64,000 nucleotides of DNA from an uncultured Bacteroidota bacterium (GTDB lineage Bacteria > Bacteroidota > Bacteroidia > Flavobacteriales > Flavobacteriaceae). The notes below the pieces were generated by a model, which saw only the letters and a list, made by a program, of their open reading frames with translations, was not told where the DNA came from and ran no database searches. The DNA is taken from positions 1 through 64,000 of the forward strand of contig CACONV010000001.1 in assembly GCA_902628605.1 (NCBI GenBank). Direction: 5' to 3'. Positions 1-7,658 of the stretch are shown in pieces; position 1 is the first letter of the stretch; each line of letters begins with the position of its first letter. The position numbers were made by a program, and so were the translations under genes.

Positions 1-1728
1 TTTAACCTGAATTTGATTTAATTTGGAACCATATATTAAGAGTGATTTAACTTGACCATTTAAGTAGTAATTATTACCCTCTCGTGCTCCAATGTAAAAA
101 TGATGATTAGAAAAAGACCCATTGACCGTTGCAGTTGTGTTTGGATAGGGGGAGGATGTAAAAGGAATTAAATTATTATCAATATAAGTTTGTCTTCCTG
201 TTGCATCAACGACCATGCTATGGATATTGGTATGTAAGTGCCAATCATTTAGTATGTCAAACTGATAATTTCTACCACTATTTCCACTAAACCCTCCATT
301 TTGGTTTGTGTGATGAACATTATTATTGAAGGAAGAACCAGCACTTTGAGCAAATAATCCAAATCCCCCAGCTTGATTATTCCAATTAATTGAATGCTCA
401 TACGTACATTCAAGTGCATTTGAGTTTTCTGTTTTAAAATAAATCTGTACTGTGACCTTATCGTAAGAACTCAGATTTAGAGAAGAAACTGTTCTTGCCC
501 AATCGTTATCACCGTCAAAATCAAAGTATCCGCTATTGCTATAAGTGGCTCCATTTAAAGTAAAATGATTTCCGTTACCACTAAGATCATACCAAGTATT
601 TCCATTCCCTGGGTAGGAGTTTGAATTGCTTGCATCAAGATACAATATTAGATTATCACTAATAATACTGCTAAAAGAAATATCGTCTGGAACATCATTT
701 ACGTCATTTACTGTTACTGTAAAAGCTTTAGCATAATTAGCTGTCCCGTCGTTAGTATTTATATAGATATTGTATGAAGACTTGGTCTCAAAGTCAAATG
801 TTCCACTTGTTTTGAGTGATGCTCCTTGAATTGTAAAATGATTATTGTCTGCATCGTTAGTTCCATTACCAGAGGCTAGAGTAAAAGTGTGGCTGTCTCC
901 ACTGTCCGAGTCGGTTGCTGTAAGAGATGCAACGTGTGTTCCAGTAGGTAAGTTTTCGTTAAAAGCAGTTGCGGATAAAACAATATTGGTAGGAGCTGCA
1001 TTTCCTGAATAATTGTATACTGAACTTATCTCGTTATCTGTCAAAGCTACATTCCATACATTTACTTCATCCATAGAACCAATAAAATAATTGCCTGATT
1101 GGTCCATTTGGGCCCTACCAATAGCAAGACCGTAAGTGTTAATATTAAAAATATTTGATTTCGTATTAGTATTTACCAAATTTCCGTCTCTATAAACTTT
1201 TCTCTGACTACCATTATAAGTAAAGGCGTAATGATGCCATACACCGTCATAATAATAATTGCTATTTGATGTATTAAAACCTTCATTGCATCTATTAAAA
1301 TTTATGTTCGATCCAAGACGTATAACGGGACCCGCGTTTGAATTACACTCCTGTTGTCCTAAACCAAAAATATCAACAGTTGCATTGTTGGTTGACTTTA
1401 TCCACGCGCTAATCGTAAATACATTAGTGAATTCGTTAGCCATACTATTACTAGTGTATATATAATCATTACCATCGAATGCATACGCAGAATTTGATAT
1501 TCCATTCCTATCAGTTGTCAATGAAGGGTTTCCAGTAAAAGTCCCATTATAATTATTGCCACTTAAATCGTTAGCGTTTCCACTAAAACTGTAACTCCCT
1601 ATCAAATTAGATGATTTTGGAAGCTGTCCATAACAAATTCGGATTGCAAATAAAAAAAGAAAAATCCAACTATATCTAATAGATTGTTTTGATAAATTCC
1701 AGTCAGAGTCCCATAATGTGGAGTTCAT
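1..1728 (-). CDS. Secreted LamG/cadherin-like repeat protein, 3' end outside the window
   Basis: The frame is open from an ATG at 1726-1728 to the left edge, giving 576 codons with no stop, so the C terminus is missing. An in-frame TAG lies 24 bases upstream of this ATG; a GTG 24 bases upstream is a weaker start. The N terminus has a hydrophobic signal segment ending near CYGQ. Residues about 45-230 form a LamG-like concanavalin domain (SYSFSGNANDLSG, VWHHYAFTYNG, GSMDEVNVWN). About 240-335 is a cadherin-like repeat (APTNIVLSA, FDFETKSSYNIYI, VNDVNDVP). About 345-576 is a second LamG-like domain (LILYLDASNSNSYPG, WYDLSGNGNHF). Such mosaics in Bacteroidota are usually type IX secretion cargo or adhesins; the sorting domain that would show this is not in view. 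Confidence 0.85.
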   Translation of the reverse strand, partial: MNSTLWDSDWNLSKQSIRYSWIFLFLFAIRICYGQLPKSSNLIGSYSFSGNANDLSGNNYNGTFTGNPSLTTDRNGISNSAYAFDGNDYIYTSNSMANEFTNVFTISAWIKSTNNATVDIFGLGQQECNSNAGPVIRLGSNINFNRCNEGFNTSNSNYYYDGVWHHYAFTYNGSQRKVYRDGNLVNTNTKSNIFNINTYGLAIGRAQMDQSGNYFIGSMDEVNVWNVALTDNEISSVYNYSGNAAPTNIVLSATAFNENLPTGTHVASLTATDSDSGDSHTFTLASGNGTNDADNNHFTIQGASLKTSGTFDFETKSSYNIYINTNDGTANYAKAFTVTVNDVNDVPDDISFSSIISDNLILYLDASNSNSYPGNGNTWYDLSGNGNHFTLNGATYSNSGYFDFDGDNDWARTVSSLNLSSYDKVTVQIYFKTENSNALECTYEHSINWNNQAGGFGLFAQSAGSSFNNNVHHTNQNGGFSGNSGRNYQFDILNDWHLHTNIHSMVVDATGRQTYIDNNLIPFTSSPYPNTTATVNGSFSNHHFYIGAREGNNYYLNGQVKSLLIYGSKLNQIQVK

Positions 1729-1875
1729 TTGAAATAGATTAGTAAATGGCACGAGCTGCTAAAATAATATTTGTGAGAAAGTTATACCAAAGTTTTGTAT
1801 TTAAATTGAGTGTATTTATCAATTCTACATAAAAACCAAGGGTTTGTTACAAATAATGATTTTAAATACTAGTTT

Positions 1876-2118
1876 TTATAAACTTATTTCATCTATAAGA
1901 CCTGACAAAGCGTGATCTAATTCTGTAATAGCGTCTTTATCGTGGGTCCAGAGTTCAATTATAACAGAGCTATAAACATTAATAATTTTAGGGTGGTGAT
2001 TTATACTTTCAGCATGTTCCCCCACTTTATTAATAAAAACTAGGGCTTCTTTAAAATCTTTGAATTTGAATTCTTTAGTTAGCCTCCCATTAATTTCTTT
2101 CCAATTATTTCCCATCAT
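1876..2118 (-). CDS. phhB: Pterin-4a-carbinolamine dehydratase
   Basis: An 80-residue protein of the PCD/DCoH family (EC 4.2.1.96), which dehydrates 4a-hydroxytetrahydrobiopterin after aromatic amino acid hydroxylation. The hallmark cluster is visible: a histidine in GEHAESINHHP followed by VYSSVIIELWTHD, with the paired histidines and the Asp after Trp-Thr-His. The length is slightly short for the family (about 95-110), the missing part being the N-terminal strand. Translation can begin at either of two adjacent ATGs (2118 or 2115). No phenylalanine hydroxylase is visible nearby, so it may work elsewhere on the chromosome. Confidence 0.88.
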   Translation of the reverse strand: MMGNNWKEINGRLTKEFKFKDFKEALVFINKVGEHAESINHHPKIINVYSSVIIELWTHDKDAITELDHALSGLIDEISL

Positions 2119-2134
2119 TAAAATTTTACATTAA

Positions 2135-2168
2135 ATAAAAAAAACTCTTGTGAAAATCACAAGAGTTT
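2135..2168 (-). terminator. Intrinsic terminator after the 2195-3112 gene
   Basis: A perfect 12-bp inverted repeat (AAACTCTTGTGA at 2142-2153 and its complement at 2157-2168) with a 3-base loop. Read on the minus strand the hairpin is followed by a run of T. It lies 27 bases after the stop of the lipoprotein gene and before the pterin dehydratase, so it separates these two same-strand genes. Confidence 0.85.
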
Positions 2169-2194
2169 CTAAACAAAATATTAAAGCAAACGTA

Positions 2195-3112
2195 TTATGA
2201 TTTCAATTTTCTAAATTTCCTTTTTCGTTTAATTTCTTTAAGATCAATGGTTTCTGTGACCCCTTCTTTTGTTACCTCCGCAACAAAATCACACTCCCCG
2301 TCACCGTAGTTAATTATCATTTCTGATTCTCCTTTTACTATTCTTTTTACACCTGAAACAGGAATTTTACCCTTCTTATGCATAAGCTCTTTTGCACAGG
2401 CTGCTGTGAAGACTATTGGGGAGGTGATTTCCATTTCATACGCTGTCCCATCCGAATTAACGCCACTTGCATTTCCAGTAACTGACGTGGAAACTCTTTC
2501 CTCCTCATTGTACGTTATGTATTTTGTGATACTTTTTGATTTCGTTGAAAAACTTCCGTCAGAATATGTCATTTTACCATTTTCAAGAGTCATTTGAATA
2601 GTTTTATCAACTCCCTCTTCTAAATCAACAACCTCATATCTTCTGACACCTTCGATTTGAACATCATTTAAAAAATAATTATCAAATTCAACCTGTCTAA
2701 AGCTTCCAATTTGTCCCTTTATCTCTGAATAAGAAATAACTATGGTTCCTGTTCTTGTTTGGCCTCGCTTACCAAAGCAATCACCATCAAAAAAAACAGT
2801 TTTCACATTGTTTTCCTCATCAACTGTTATGGTAGCACACTTCCCATAACGGTCTCCTTTAAAATTTCTCTTGGGACCTTTAGCACTCTTACTAGAAAGA
2901 GAAATATCTGTAGTTTTTGATGAATAAGACTCTTGGGCAAAAGCATCATCAACAAGTTCTTCTACATCTTGATCAAATACAAAAGCTAAAAAAGCTTCTA
3001 CAAAAGAAGTAGTGTCAAGATCTGAAACAAATTCATCACTTTGCGTATCACATCTGTAAAAAGACATTATCAATAAAAGTGATAATAAACTGATTAGGTT
3101 AAGATTTTTCAT
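2195..3112 (-). CDS. Predicted lipoprotein of unknown function
   Basis: A 305-residue protein with a hydrophobic N-terminal segment of about 20 residues ending in a relaxed lipobox (SFYRC, Cys21). The mature part has an acidic linker, then beta-rich repeats of alternating hydrophobic residues with motifs such as CATITVDEENNVKTVFFDG, where the last strand ends FDGDC. The C terminus is very basic (KRKRKFRK). I do not recognise a characterised family; the pattern resembles flavobacterial cell-surface lipoproteins of unknown role. It is transcribed alone and ends at a strong hairpin. Confidence 0.7.
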   Translation of the reverse strand: MKNLNLISLLSLLLIMSFYRCDTQSDEFVSDLDTTSFVEAFLAFVFDQDVEELVDDAFAQESYSSKTTDISLSSKSAKGPKRNFKGDRYGKCATITVDEENNVKTVFFDGDCFGKRGQTRTGTIVISYSEIKGQIGSFRQVEFDNYFLNDVQIEGVRRYEVVDLEEGVDKTIQMTLENGKMTYSDGSFSTKSKSITKYITYNEEERVSTSVTGNASGVNSDGTAYEMEITSPIVFTAACAKELMHKKGKIPVSGVKRIVKGESEMIINYGDGECDFVAEVTKEGVTETIDLKEIKRKRKFRKLKS

Positions 3113-3171
3113 AGTACTTATTTATTTAATTATTTGTCATTCAAAATTATTTCAAATTCTGTGCCAAAAAT

Positions 3172-5157
3172 TTAGTATTCCAAACCGTCCCCAAAATTAT
3201 ATAATGGATTTTCAGAATCATAGGGGACGTCTTCCATCTGTTTATTTGCTGCTTCTTGAGATCTTGGTAATTCAATTGGCAACTTCCCACCTGGTTTTTC
3301 TTTTCCAAATAATATATCTGCAATCAGATGGTCTTGGGTTCCAAAGTCGACCAAAAGGGCTTCACTTAATTTATCTAATTCGGTTAAAACCGCTCCTCTT
3401 TCTAAATTTACTATTGATATAATTTTTTTTGTTTTAGAAAGCCTTTTTAAATCTGAGAGTTCTTCTACATTAAAAAAAAGCCTTCCTTGATGGAAAAAGG
3501 CCTCTACCATAGTGCCTTCTCTTATATCATAAGGAGTATCTTTTCTTACAATAATGTAATCTGCATCTTTTGGATTTGAAACAACTTCTGCATATTTGGA
3601 AAATTGATCTTGATATCTAAATCCAGATAAGAATAATTTCATATTTGTTTTAAATGGCAAAACTTTATTTTGATTTTTAAGTAAAATAGTGGACTTAACT
3701 TGAGCTATCTCCCCTTTTTTAATTTCATCTGGTCTGGACAACTTCTCTGGAATTTTATTTACATCAACAAAAGGATTGTCAAATAGTCCAATGGTAAACT
3801 TATCTCTTAAAATCCTTCTAACCGATTGGTCTATTCTCTCTTGTTTCACTTCTTCTTTTTTAACAAGATTAATTATTTGCTCAGTGCTTGATTCTCCACC
3901 AATTTGGTCAACACCAGCCAATATTGCTTTTTTGATTCTTTGCTCAGGAGTTAAATCCTCAACTCCCCAAGCTCTCTCTCCACCAGCCAATTCTGGAAGT
4001 GGCATTGGGTTTATAATATTCCAATCAGTACAAACCACTCCGTCAAATTTTAACGAATCTCTTAAGAGTTCAGTTATAATTTCTCTATTAAATCCAAAAG
4101 CAACTTCCTCTTTTGTCTGACCTACAGGTATCCCATAGTAGGGCATTATTTGACCAGTATTTGCTGGTAATGCTCCTTTTGTAAATGGTATTAGGTGATA
4201 ATCAAAGTTATTCCCGGGATAAACTTGTTCCTTTCCATAAGGAAAATGAGCATCCTCACCGTCCTTTTGAGGGCCCCCTCCTGAGAAATGCTTTACCATC
4301 GTTATAACACTCTTATTTGATAGCGTATCACCCTGAAAACCCTTTATATAAGCATAAGTCATAGCTGCTGATAGCTCAGCATCTTCACCGAAAGTCCCGT
4401 TTATTCTTGCCCACCTTGGTTCTGTTGCTAAATCTGCCATCGGATGTAATGCAAGTCTAATCCCACAGGATTTATATTCTTCCCTAGCTATCTCTCCAAA
4501 TTCACGAACCAAAGTTGTGTCTCTTGTAGCGGCTAAACCTAGTGAGGTTGGCCACCTTGAAAAAGAAGAAGTAAAGATTCCACCTACACCTGTTTCATCT
4601 TCTCTAGCGCCGTGTCTTGGGTCAGTCGCAATTGTAACAGGTATTCCTAGTCTTGTTCTTTCAGCCTTTTTCTGTAAATTATTGTTAAATATCCCTATTG
4701 CTTTGGGCGTATATGCATGGAGTATATTAAAATGAGTCATCTTTCTTTTTACTATCATTTCAGCATTTGTCTCAAGGGTAAAATAAATTCCTATTTCGAA
4801 TAGTGGATCATCAAAAATATCTTTATGCAATGGGGGTAAATCTAGAAGATTACCATTTCTTCCCATTCCAATCATTGTAATAAACATTTGTCCAACTTTC
4901 TCCTCAATAGTCATTTGCTTTAAGAGATCATCAACTCTGTCTTTTATTAGTTCTCTTGAATCTTCATAGATGTCAAGCTTACCGTTTTTATTTAAATCAC
5001 GAAAGGTAAAGTTTTCTATAGTTAAGCTTTCCGGTGGTGGTCCTAATAAAGAATAAAGTTCATTTGCTTGATAATACTTAAATATAAAAAGAGACGTTAT
5101 TAATGATAAAATTAAGAGAAAAAATATACCTGTAATCTTCGAAGCTAATTTTAGCAT
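3172..5157 (-). CDS. Glycoside hydrolase family 3 protein (beta-glucosidase-like)
   Basis: A 661-residue exported GH3 enzyme, probably hydrolysing beta-linked oligosaccharides in the periplasm or at the surface. The N terminus is a hydrophobic signal or anchor (residues 7-27). A DLNKNGKLDIYED acidic loop resembles calcium-binding loops. The GH3 (beta/alpha)8 domain covers about 80-450, with VKHFSGGG (288-295) and the nucleophile in VVCTDWN (Asp378). The second alpha/beta domain (about 480-661) is shorter than in classic beta-glucosidases, ending in LPRSQEA...DVPYDSENPLYNFGDGLEY, the usual GH3 C-terminal pattern. It starts 3 bases after the DoxX stop, so the two form one transcript. The substrate cannot be told from sequence alone. 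Confidence 0.92.
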   Translation of the reverse strand: MLKLASKITGIFFLLILSLITSLFIFKYYQANELYSLLGPPPESLTIENFTFRDLNKNGKLDIYEDSRELIKDRVDDLLKQMTIEEKVGQMFITMIGMGRNGNLLDLPPLHKDIFDDPLFEIGIYFTLETNAEMIVKRKMTHFNILHAYTPKAIGIFNNNLQKKAERTRLGIPVTIATDPRHGAREDETGVGGIFTSSFSRWPTSLGLAATRDTTLVREFGEIAREEYKSCGIRLALHPMADLATEPRWARINGTFGEDAELSAAMTYAYIKGFQGDTLSNKSVITMVKHFSGGGPQKDGEDAHFPYGKEQVYPGNNFDYHLIPFTKGALPANTGQIMPYYGIPVGQTKEEVAFGFNREIITELLRDSLKFDGVVCTDWNIINPMPLPELAGGERAWGVEDLTPEQRIKKAILAGVDQIGGESSTEQIINLVKKEEVKQERIDQSVRRILRDKFTIGLFDNPFVDVNKIPEKLSRPDEIKKGEIAQVKSTILLKNQNKVLPFKTNMKLFLSGFRYQDQFSKYAEVVSNPKDADYIIVRKDTPYDIREGTMVEAFFHQGRLFFNVEELSDLKRLSKTKKIISIVNLERGAVLTELDKLSEALLVDFGTQDHLIADILFGKEKPGGKLPIELPRSQEAANKQMEDVPYDSENPLYNFGDGLEY

Positions 5158-5160
5158 TAT

Positions 5161-5574
5161 TTACCTTTTGATTATTTTATCCACACTGTATTTCCCCGGA
5201 CCCAAAAGAAAAATTATAATACATAGTATTAAATATATTAATGCCATTTCACCAGACTTAAGACCATCAGAAAAAAGATGTTTACTGAAGGCAACTACCA
5301 TTGTAAATCCCAAAAAAAAGGTTGAAGTTCTAGTATAAAAACCCAATACAATAAAAACTGCAAAAACGGATTCGGATAAACTAGCCATGAACCCTAGAGG
5401 AACTGCAAGAGAATCTATACCAATTACATCGGTCACAGTACTTCCAAGTTTCTCCCATTTGTCTTGTCCAGATGTTATCTTGCCTAAGCCGTGCAGATAA
5501 AACATCAAAGAGCCTGTAATTACTCTTACGAAAAGAGATGTGAAGTCATTACTGTTTTTTGGAAAATTTCTCAT
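5161..5574 (-). CDS. DoxX family membrane protein
   Basis: A 137-residue protein with four hydrophobic segments and the DoxX pattern: an N-terminal LFVRVITGSLMFYLHGLGK segment, a central SESVFAVFIVLGFYTR helix, and a C-terminal IYLILCIIIFLLGPGKYSVD. DoxX members are inner-membrane proteins often tied to quinone or thiol redox, with roles mostly undefined. It is the first gene of a two-gene unit with the GH3 enzyme (3-base gap). Confidence 0.85.
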   Translation of the reverse strand: MRNFPKNSNDFTSLFVRVITGSLMFYLHGLGKITSGQDKWEKLGSTVTDVIGIDSLAVPLGFMASLSESVFAVFIVLGFYTRTSTFFLGFTMVVAFSKHLFSDGLKSGEMALIYLILCIIIFLLGPGKYSVDKIIKR

Positions 5575-5689
5575 TTAATAATAAAATTAAAGTTATAATT
5601 AGTTTTTTATTATATAATCTATATGATTTAGTTATTACCAATTTTAGATATTTCGTATATTGTAGTGACAGAAGCAAAATTTAATCAAA

Positions 5690-5911
5690 ATGAGTGAAGT
5701 TTTAATTACAGCCATTTTTGCTGCTTGTCTTTTAGGAGGTGTATACATCTATGCGTACTGGGCTACTACTAGTGGTAGTCTTGAAGATGAAAACCAAAAC
5801 TTTATCCCTGATTCCTGGGAAAAAAACTTCAAGTGGCTTTTTACTGGCAAAACAATAATCATGTTAATTCTAGGCTTAGTTATTGGATACCTTATTGGTT
5901 CCAGTACATAA
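5690..5911 (+). CDS. Small two-helix membrane protein with a Ca-binding-like loop
   Basis: A 73-residue protein with two transmembrane helices (about 4-25 and 52-70). Between them lies DENQNFIPDSWEK, which has the spacing of a thrombospondin type 3 or EF-hand-like acidic loop (D-x-N-x-N-x-I-P-D). Similar short membrane proteins with a D-x-N-x-N-x-I-P-D linker occur in Bacteroidota, but I cannot assign a function. A TATATTG box at about 5651 can serve as its -7 promoter element. It is divergent from doxX and convergent with the small lipoprotein gene at 5929-6054. Confidence 0.7.
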   Translation: MSEVLITAIFAACLLGGVYIYAYWATTSGSLEDENQNFIPDSWEKNFKWLFTGKTIIMLILGLVIGYLIGSST

Positions 5912-5928
5912 TTGCCTTAAAACACTAA

Positions 5929-6054
5929 TTAACTATTTACATTTTCGTACGAAGGGGAAGGCTTGTATTCGCCATCAAAATAACTATCGTCGTCCTTTGT
6001 GCAAGAAGTGATTAATGTTGCTAAAAAAACTAAAGTGATAAAATAACTTTTCAT
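5929..6054 (-). CDS. Small acidic lipoprotein (41 aa)
   Basis: The reading frame is open much further upstream, but the ATG at 6052-6054 starts a textbook flavobacterial lipoprotein: MKSYFITLVFLATLITSC followed by TKDDDS. The mature peptide is only about 24 residues, acidic and proline/tyrosine-rich. The start is only 13 bases from the start of the divergent serine hydrolase gene, so its promoter would lie within that gene. Function unknown; a short retained lipoprotein tag is plausible. Confidence is limited by size. Confidence 0.55.
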   Translation of the reverse strand: MKSYFITLVFLATLITSCTKDDDSYFDGEYKPSPSYENVNS

Positions 6055-6067
6055 TGTAAAAATTTTT

Positions 6068-7135
6068 ATGCGCAAATATATAGTTCTTTTACTAATTTTC
6101 ATAAAATTCACAACTTGCACCTCCAACAAAGAGCTTGAAGAAATTTTTAACACTGCTGTTTCTAAAAATTTCTCTGGTGTGGTATTAGTTGCATCTGAAG
6201 GTGAAATTATTTTTATTGGAGTAAATGGCAAAAGAGATTTTAAAAAAAATATTCCCTTAAAATCATCTGATATTTTTGAACTTGCATCTGTTTCAAAACA
6301 GTTTACGGCCATGATGATCATGATTTGTAAAGAAAAAGGGTTATTAAGTTATGATGACCTCGTGGAAAAGTATATAGATATTCCTTACAAGGGAATTTCA
6401 ATTAGAAATCTTCTTACTAACACAAGCGGACTTCCAGACTATCAAAAGATAATGGATGAAAATTGGGATAAATCTAAAGTTGCGGGTAACAAAGAAATTT
6501 TAGAATATTTGAAAAAGTATAAACCTAAAATTCTTTTCTCACCTGGAGAAGAGTACAAATATAGTAATACAGGATTCGTACTTTTAGGAAGTATTGTCGA
6601 AAAAGTAACAGGTAAAGACTTTGTTGAAATTTCAAAGAAATGGATTTTCGAACCTTTAAAAATGTATAATACCTCAATAAGATCCAATGAAGAAAAAAAA
6701 GAATTAAATAACCTAGCTTTTGGACACAAAAAAGATTCTACAGATAGATTTGTAAATGCAAATAAATTTTTGTCATCTGACTATACCGTATGGTTGGGGA
6801 ATAGAAAAGGGCCTGGAAGAGTGAGTTCAAATGTGTTTGATTTATTGTTGTGGGACCAAGCACTTTACAAAGAGAAGCTTACGTCAAAAAAAACATTGCT
6901 AGAAGCTTTTACTCCTTATACGCTGAATAACAAAAAAGTAAGCTATTACGGTTTTGGATGGAGATTAAATAAAGACCCTAAAAACAAAATAGTAAGTCAT
7001 TCAGGTAGCAATCCAGGGTATAAAACAAGAATCGTACGTTTAATAGATAAGAGAAAGACAATTATAATTTTAAGCAACAATGACTTTTTGCTCGACGGGC
7101 TTGAACAAGAACTAACTACAATATTATCTATTTAA
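6068..7135 (+). CDS. Exported serine hydrolase, beta-lactamase/class C family
   Basis: A 355-residue member of the serine beta-lactamase-like family (Pfam Beta-lactamase), which includes D-aminopeptidases, esterases and PBP4*-like proteins. The N-terminal signal ends near TTC (Cys17), so it may be a lipoprotein. Catalytic motifs are in order: SVSK (Ser74, Lys77), YSN (Tyr165-Asn167) and HSGSNPGY near residue 315 replacing the KTG box. An N-terminal LASVSKQFTAMMI block is typical. It is probably not a true resistance enzyme; such proteins are common in flavobacteria. It converges with the RidA gene with an 8-base gap. Confidence 0.88.
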   Translation: MRKYIVLLLIFIKFTTCTSNKELEEIFNTAVSKNFSGVVLVASEGEIIFIGVNGKRDFKKNIPLKSSDIFELASVSKQFTAMMIMICKEKGLLSYDDLVEKYIDIPYKGISIRNLLTNTSGLPDYQKIMDENWDKSKVAGNKEILEYLKKYKPKILFSPGEEYKYSNTGFVLLGSIVEKVTGKDFVEISKKWIFEPLKMYNTSIRSNEEKKELNNLAFGHKKDSTDRFVNANKFLSSDYTVWLGNRKGPGRVSSNVFDLLLWDQALYKEKLTSKKTLLEAFTPYTLNNKKVSYYGFGWRLNKDPKNKIVSHSGSNPGYKTRIVRLIDKRKTIIILSNNDFLLDGLEQELTTILSI

Positions 7136-7143
7136 AAAAGTAT

Positions 7144-7584
7144 TTATTTGGCTTTTGCTAGACATTCTATTTCAATTTTAGCATTTAAAGCTAAACCACT
7201 GCCTGCAAACGCACTTCTCGCTGGTAAGTTTATTCTTTTAAAAAAATTTTTGTAGACTTTGGACATTTTTGGCCAATCTTTTATATCTACTAGCATACAG
7301 GTACATTTAAAAATATCCTCTTTTGTTAGGTTGATTTTTTGTAAAACTGACTCTATATTTTTTAATGTTTGTAACGTTTCTGCTTCGATTCCACCTTTAA
7401 TCAATTCTCCGCTTGGGAGTCTTCCCACCTTCCCTGAAAGATAGACTACATTATCTACAATTACAGCTTCAGAAAAAGGGTAACCACTATCTAGATTTGC
7501 CTGGCTATTTACGTATTTTATATCATTCTGTGCGTAAGTATATATAGCTAGAAAAAAAATTGAGATTGTTTTAGTTATTTTCAT
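7144..7584 (-). CDS. Exported RidA/YjgF-family protein
   Basis: RidA-family trimeric deaminase that normally hydrolyses reactive 2-aminoacrylate or other imines. The family pattern is clear: GYPFSEAVIVDNVVYLSGKVG, the conserved Arg in LPARSAF and the Glu in IEIECLA at the end. I start it at the ATG at 7582-7584, because MKITKTISIFFLAIYTYAQ is then a clean signal peptide; the frame is open 45 bases further upstream to 7629. Export is unusual for classic RidA, which is cytosolic, and points to a periplasmic imine or enamine substrate. Confidence 0.87.
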   Translation of the reverse strand: MKITKTISIFFLAIYTYAQNDIKYVNSQANLDSGYPFSEAVIVDNVVYLSGKVGRLPSGELIKGGIEAETLQTLKNIESVLQKINLTKEDIFKCTCMLVDIKDWPKMSKVYKNFFKRINLPARSAFAGSGLALNAKIEIECLAKAK

Positions 7585-7658
7585 GAATGTATTTTGTATT
7601 AAATTAATTAATTTAAAATTCAAGCTCAAATTTTTATTGAGTAACTTTAAATGTGAAA

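Noticed and set aside
5929..6321. The 130-codon open frame on the minus strand
   Set aside because: The upstream part is antisense to the serine hydrolase coding region; only the 41-residue lipoprotein from 6054 has a credible start and signal.
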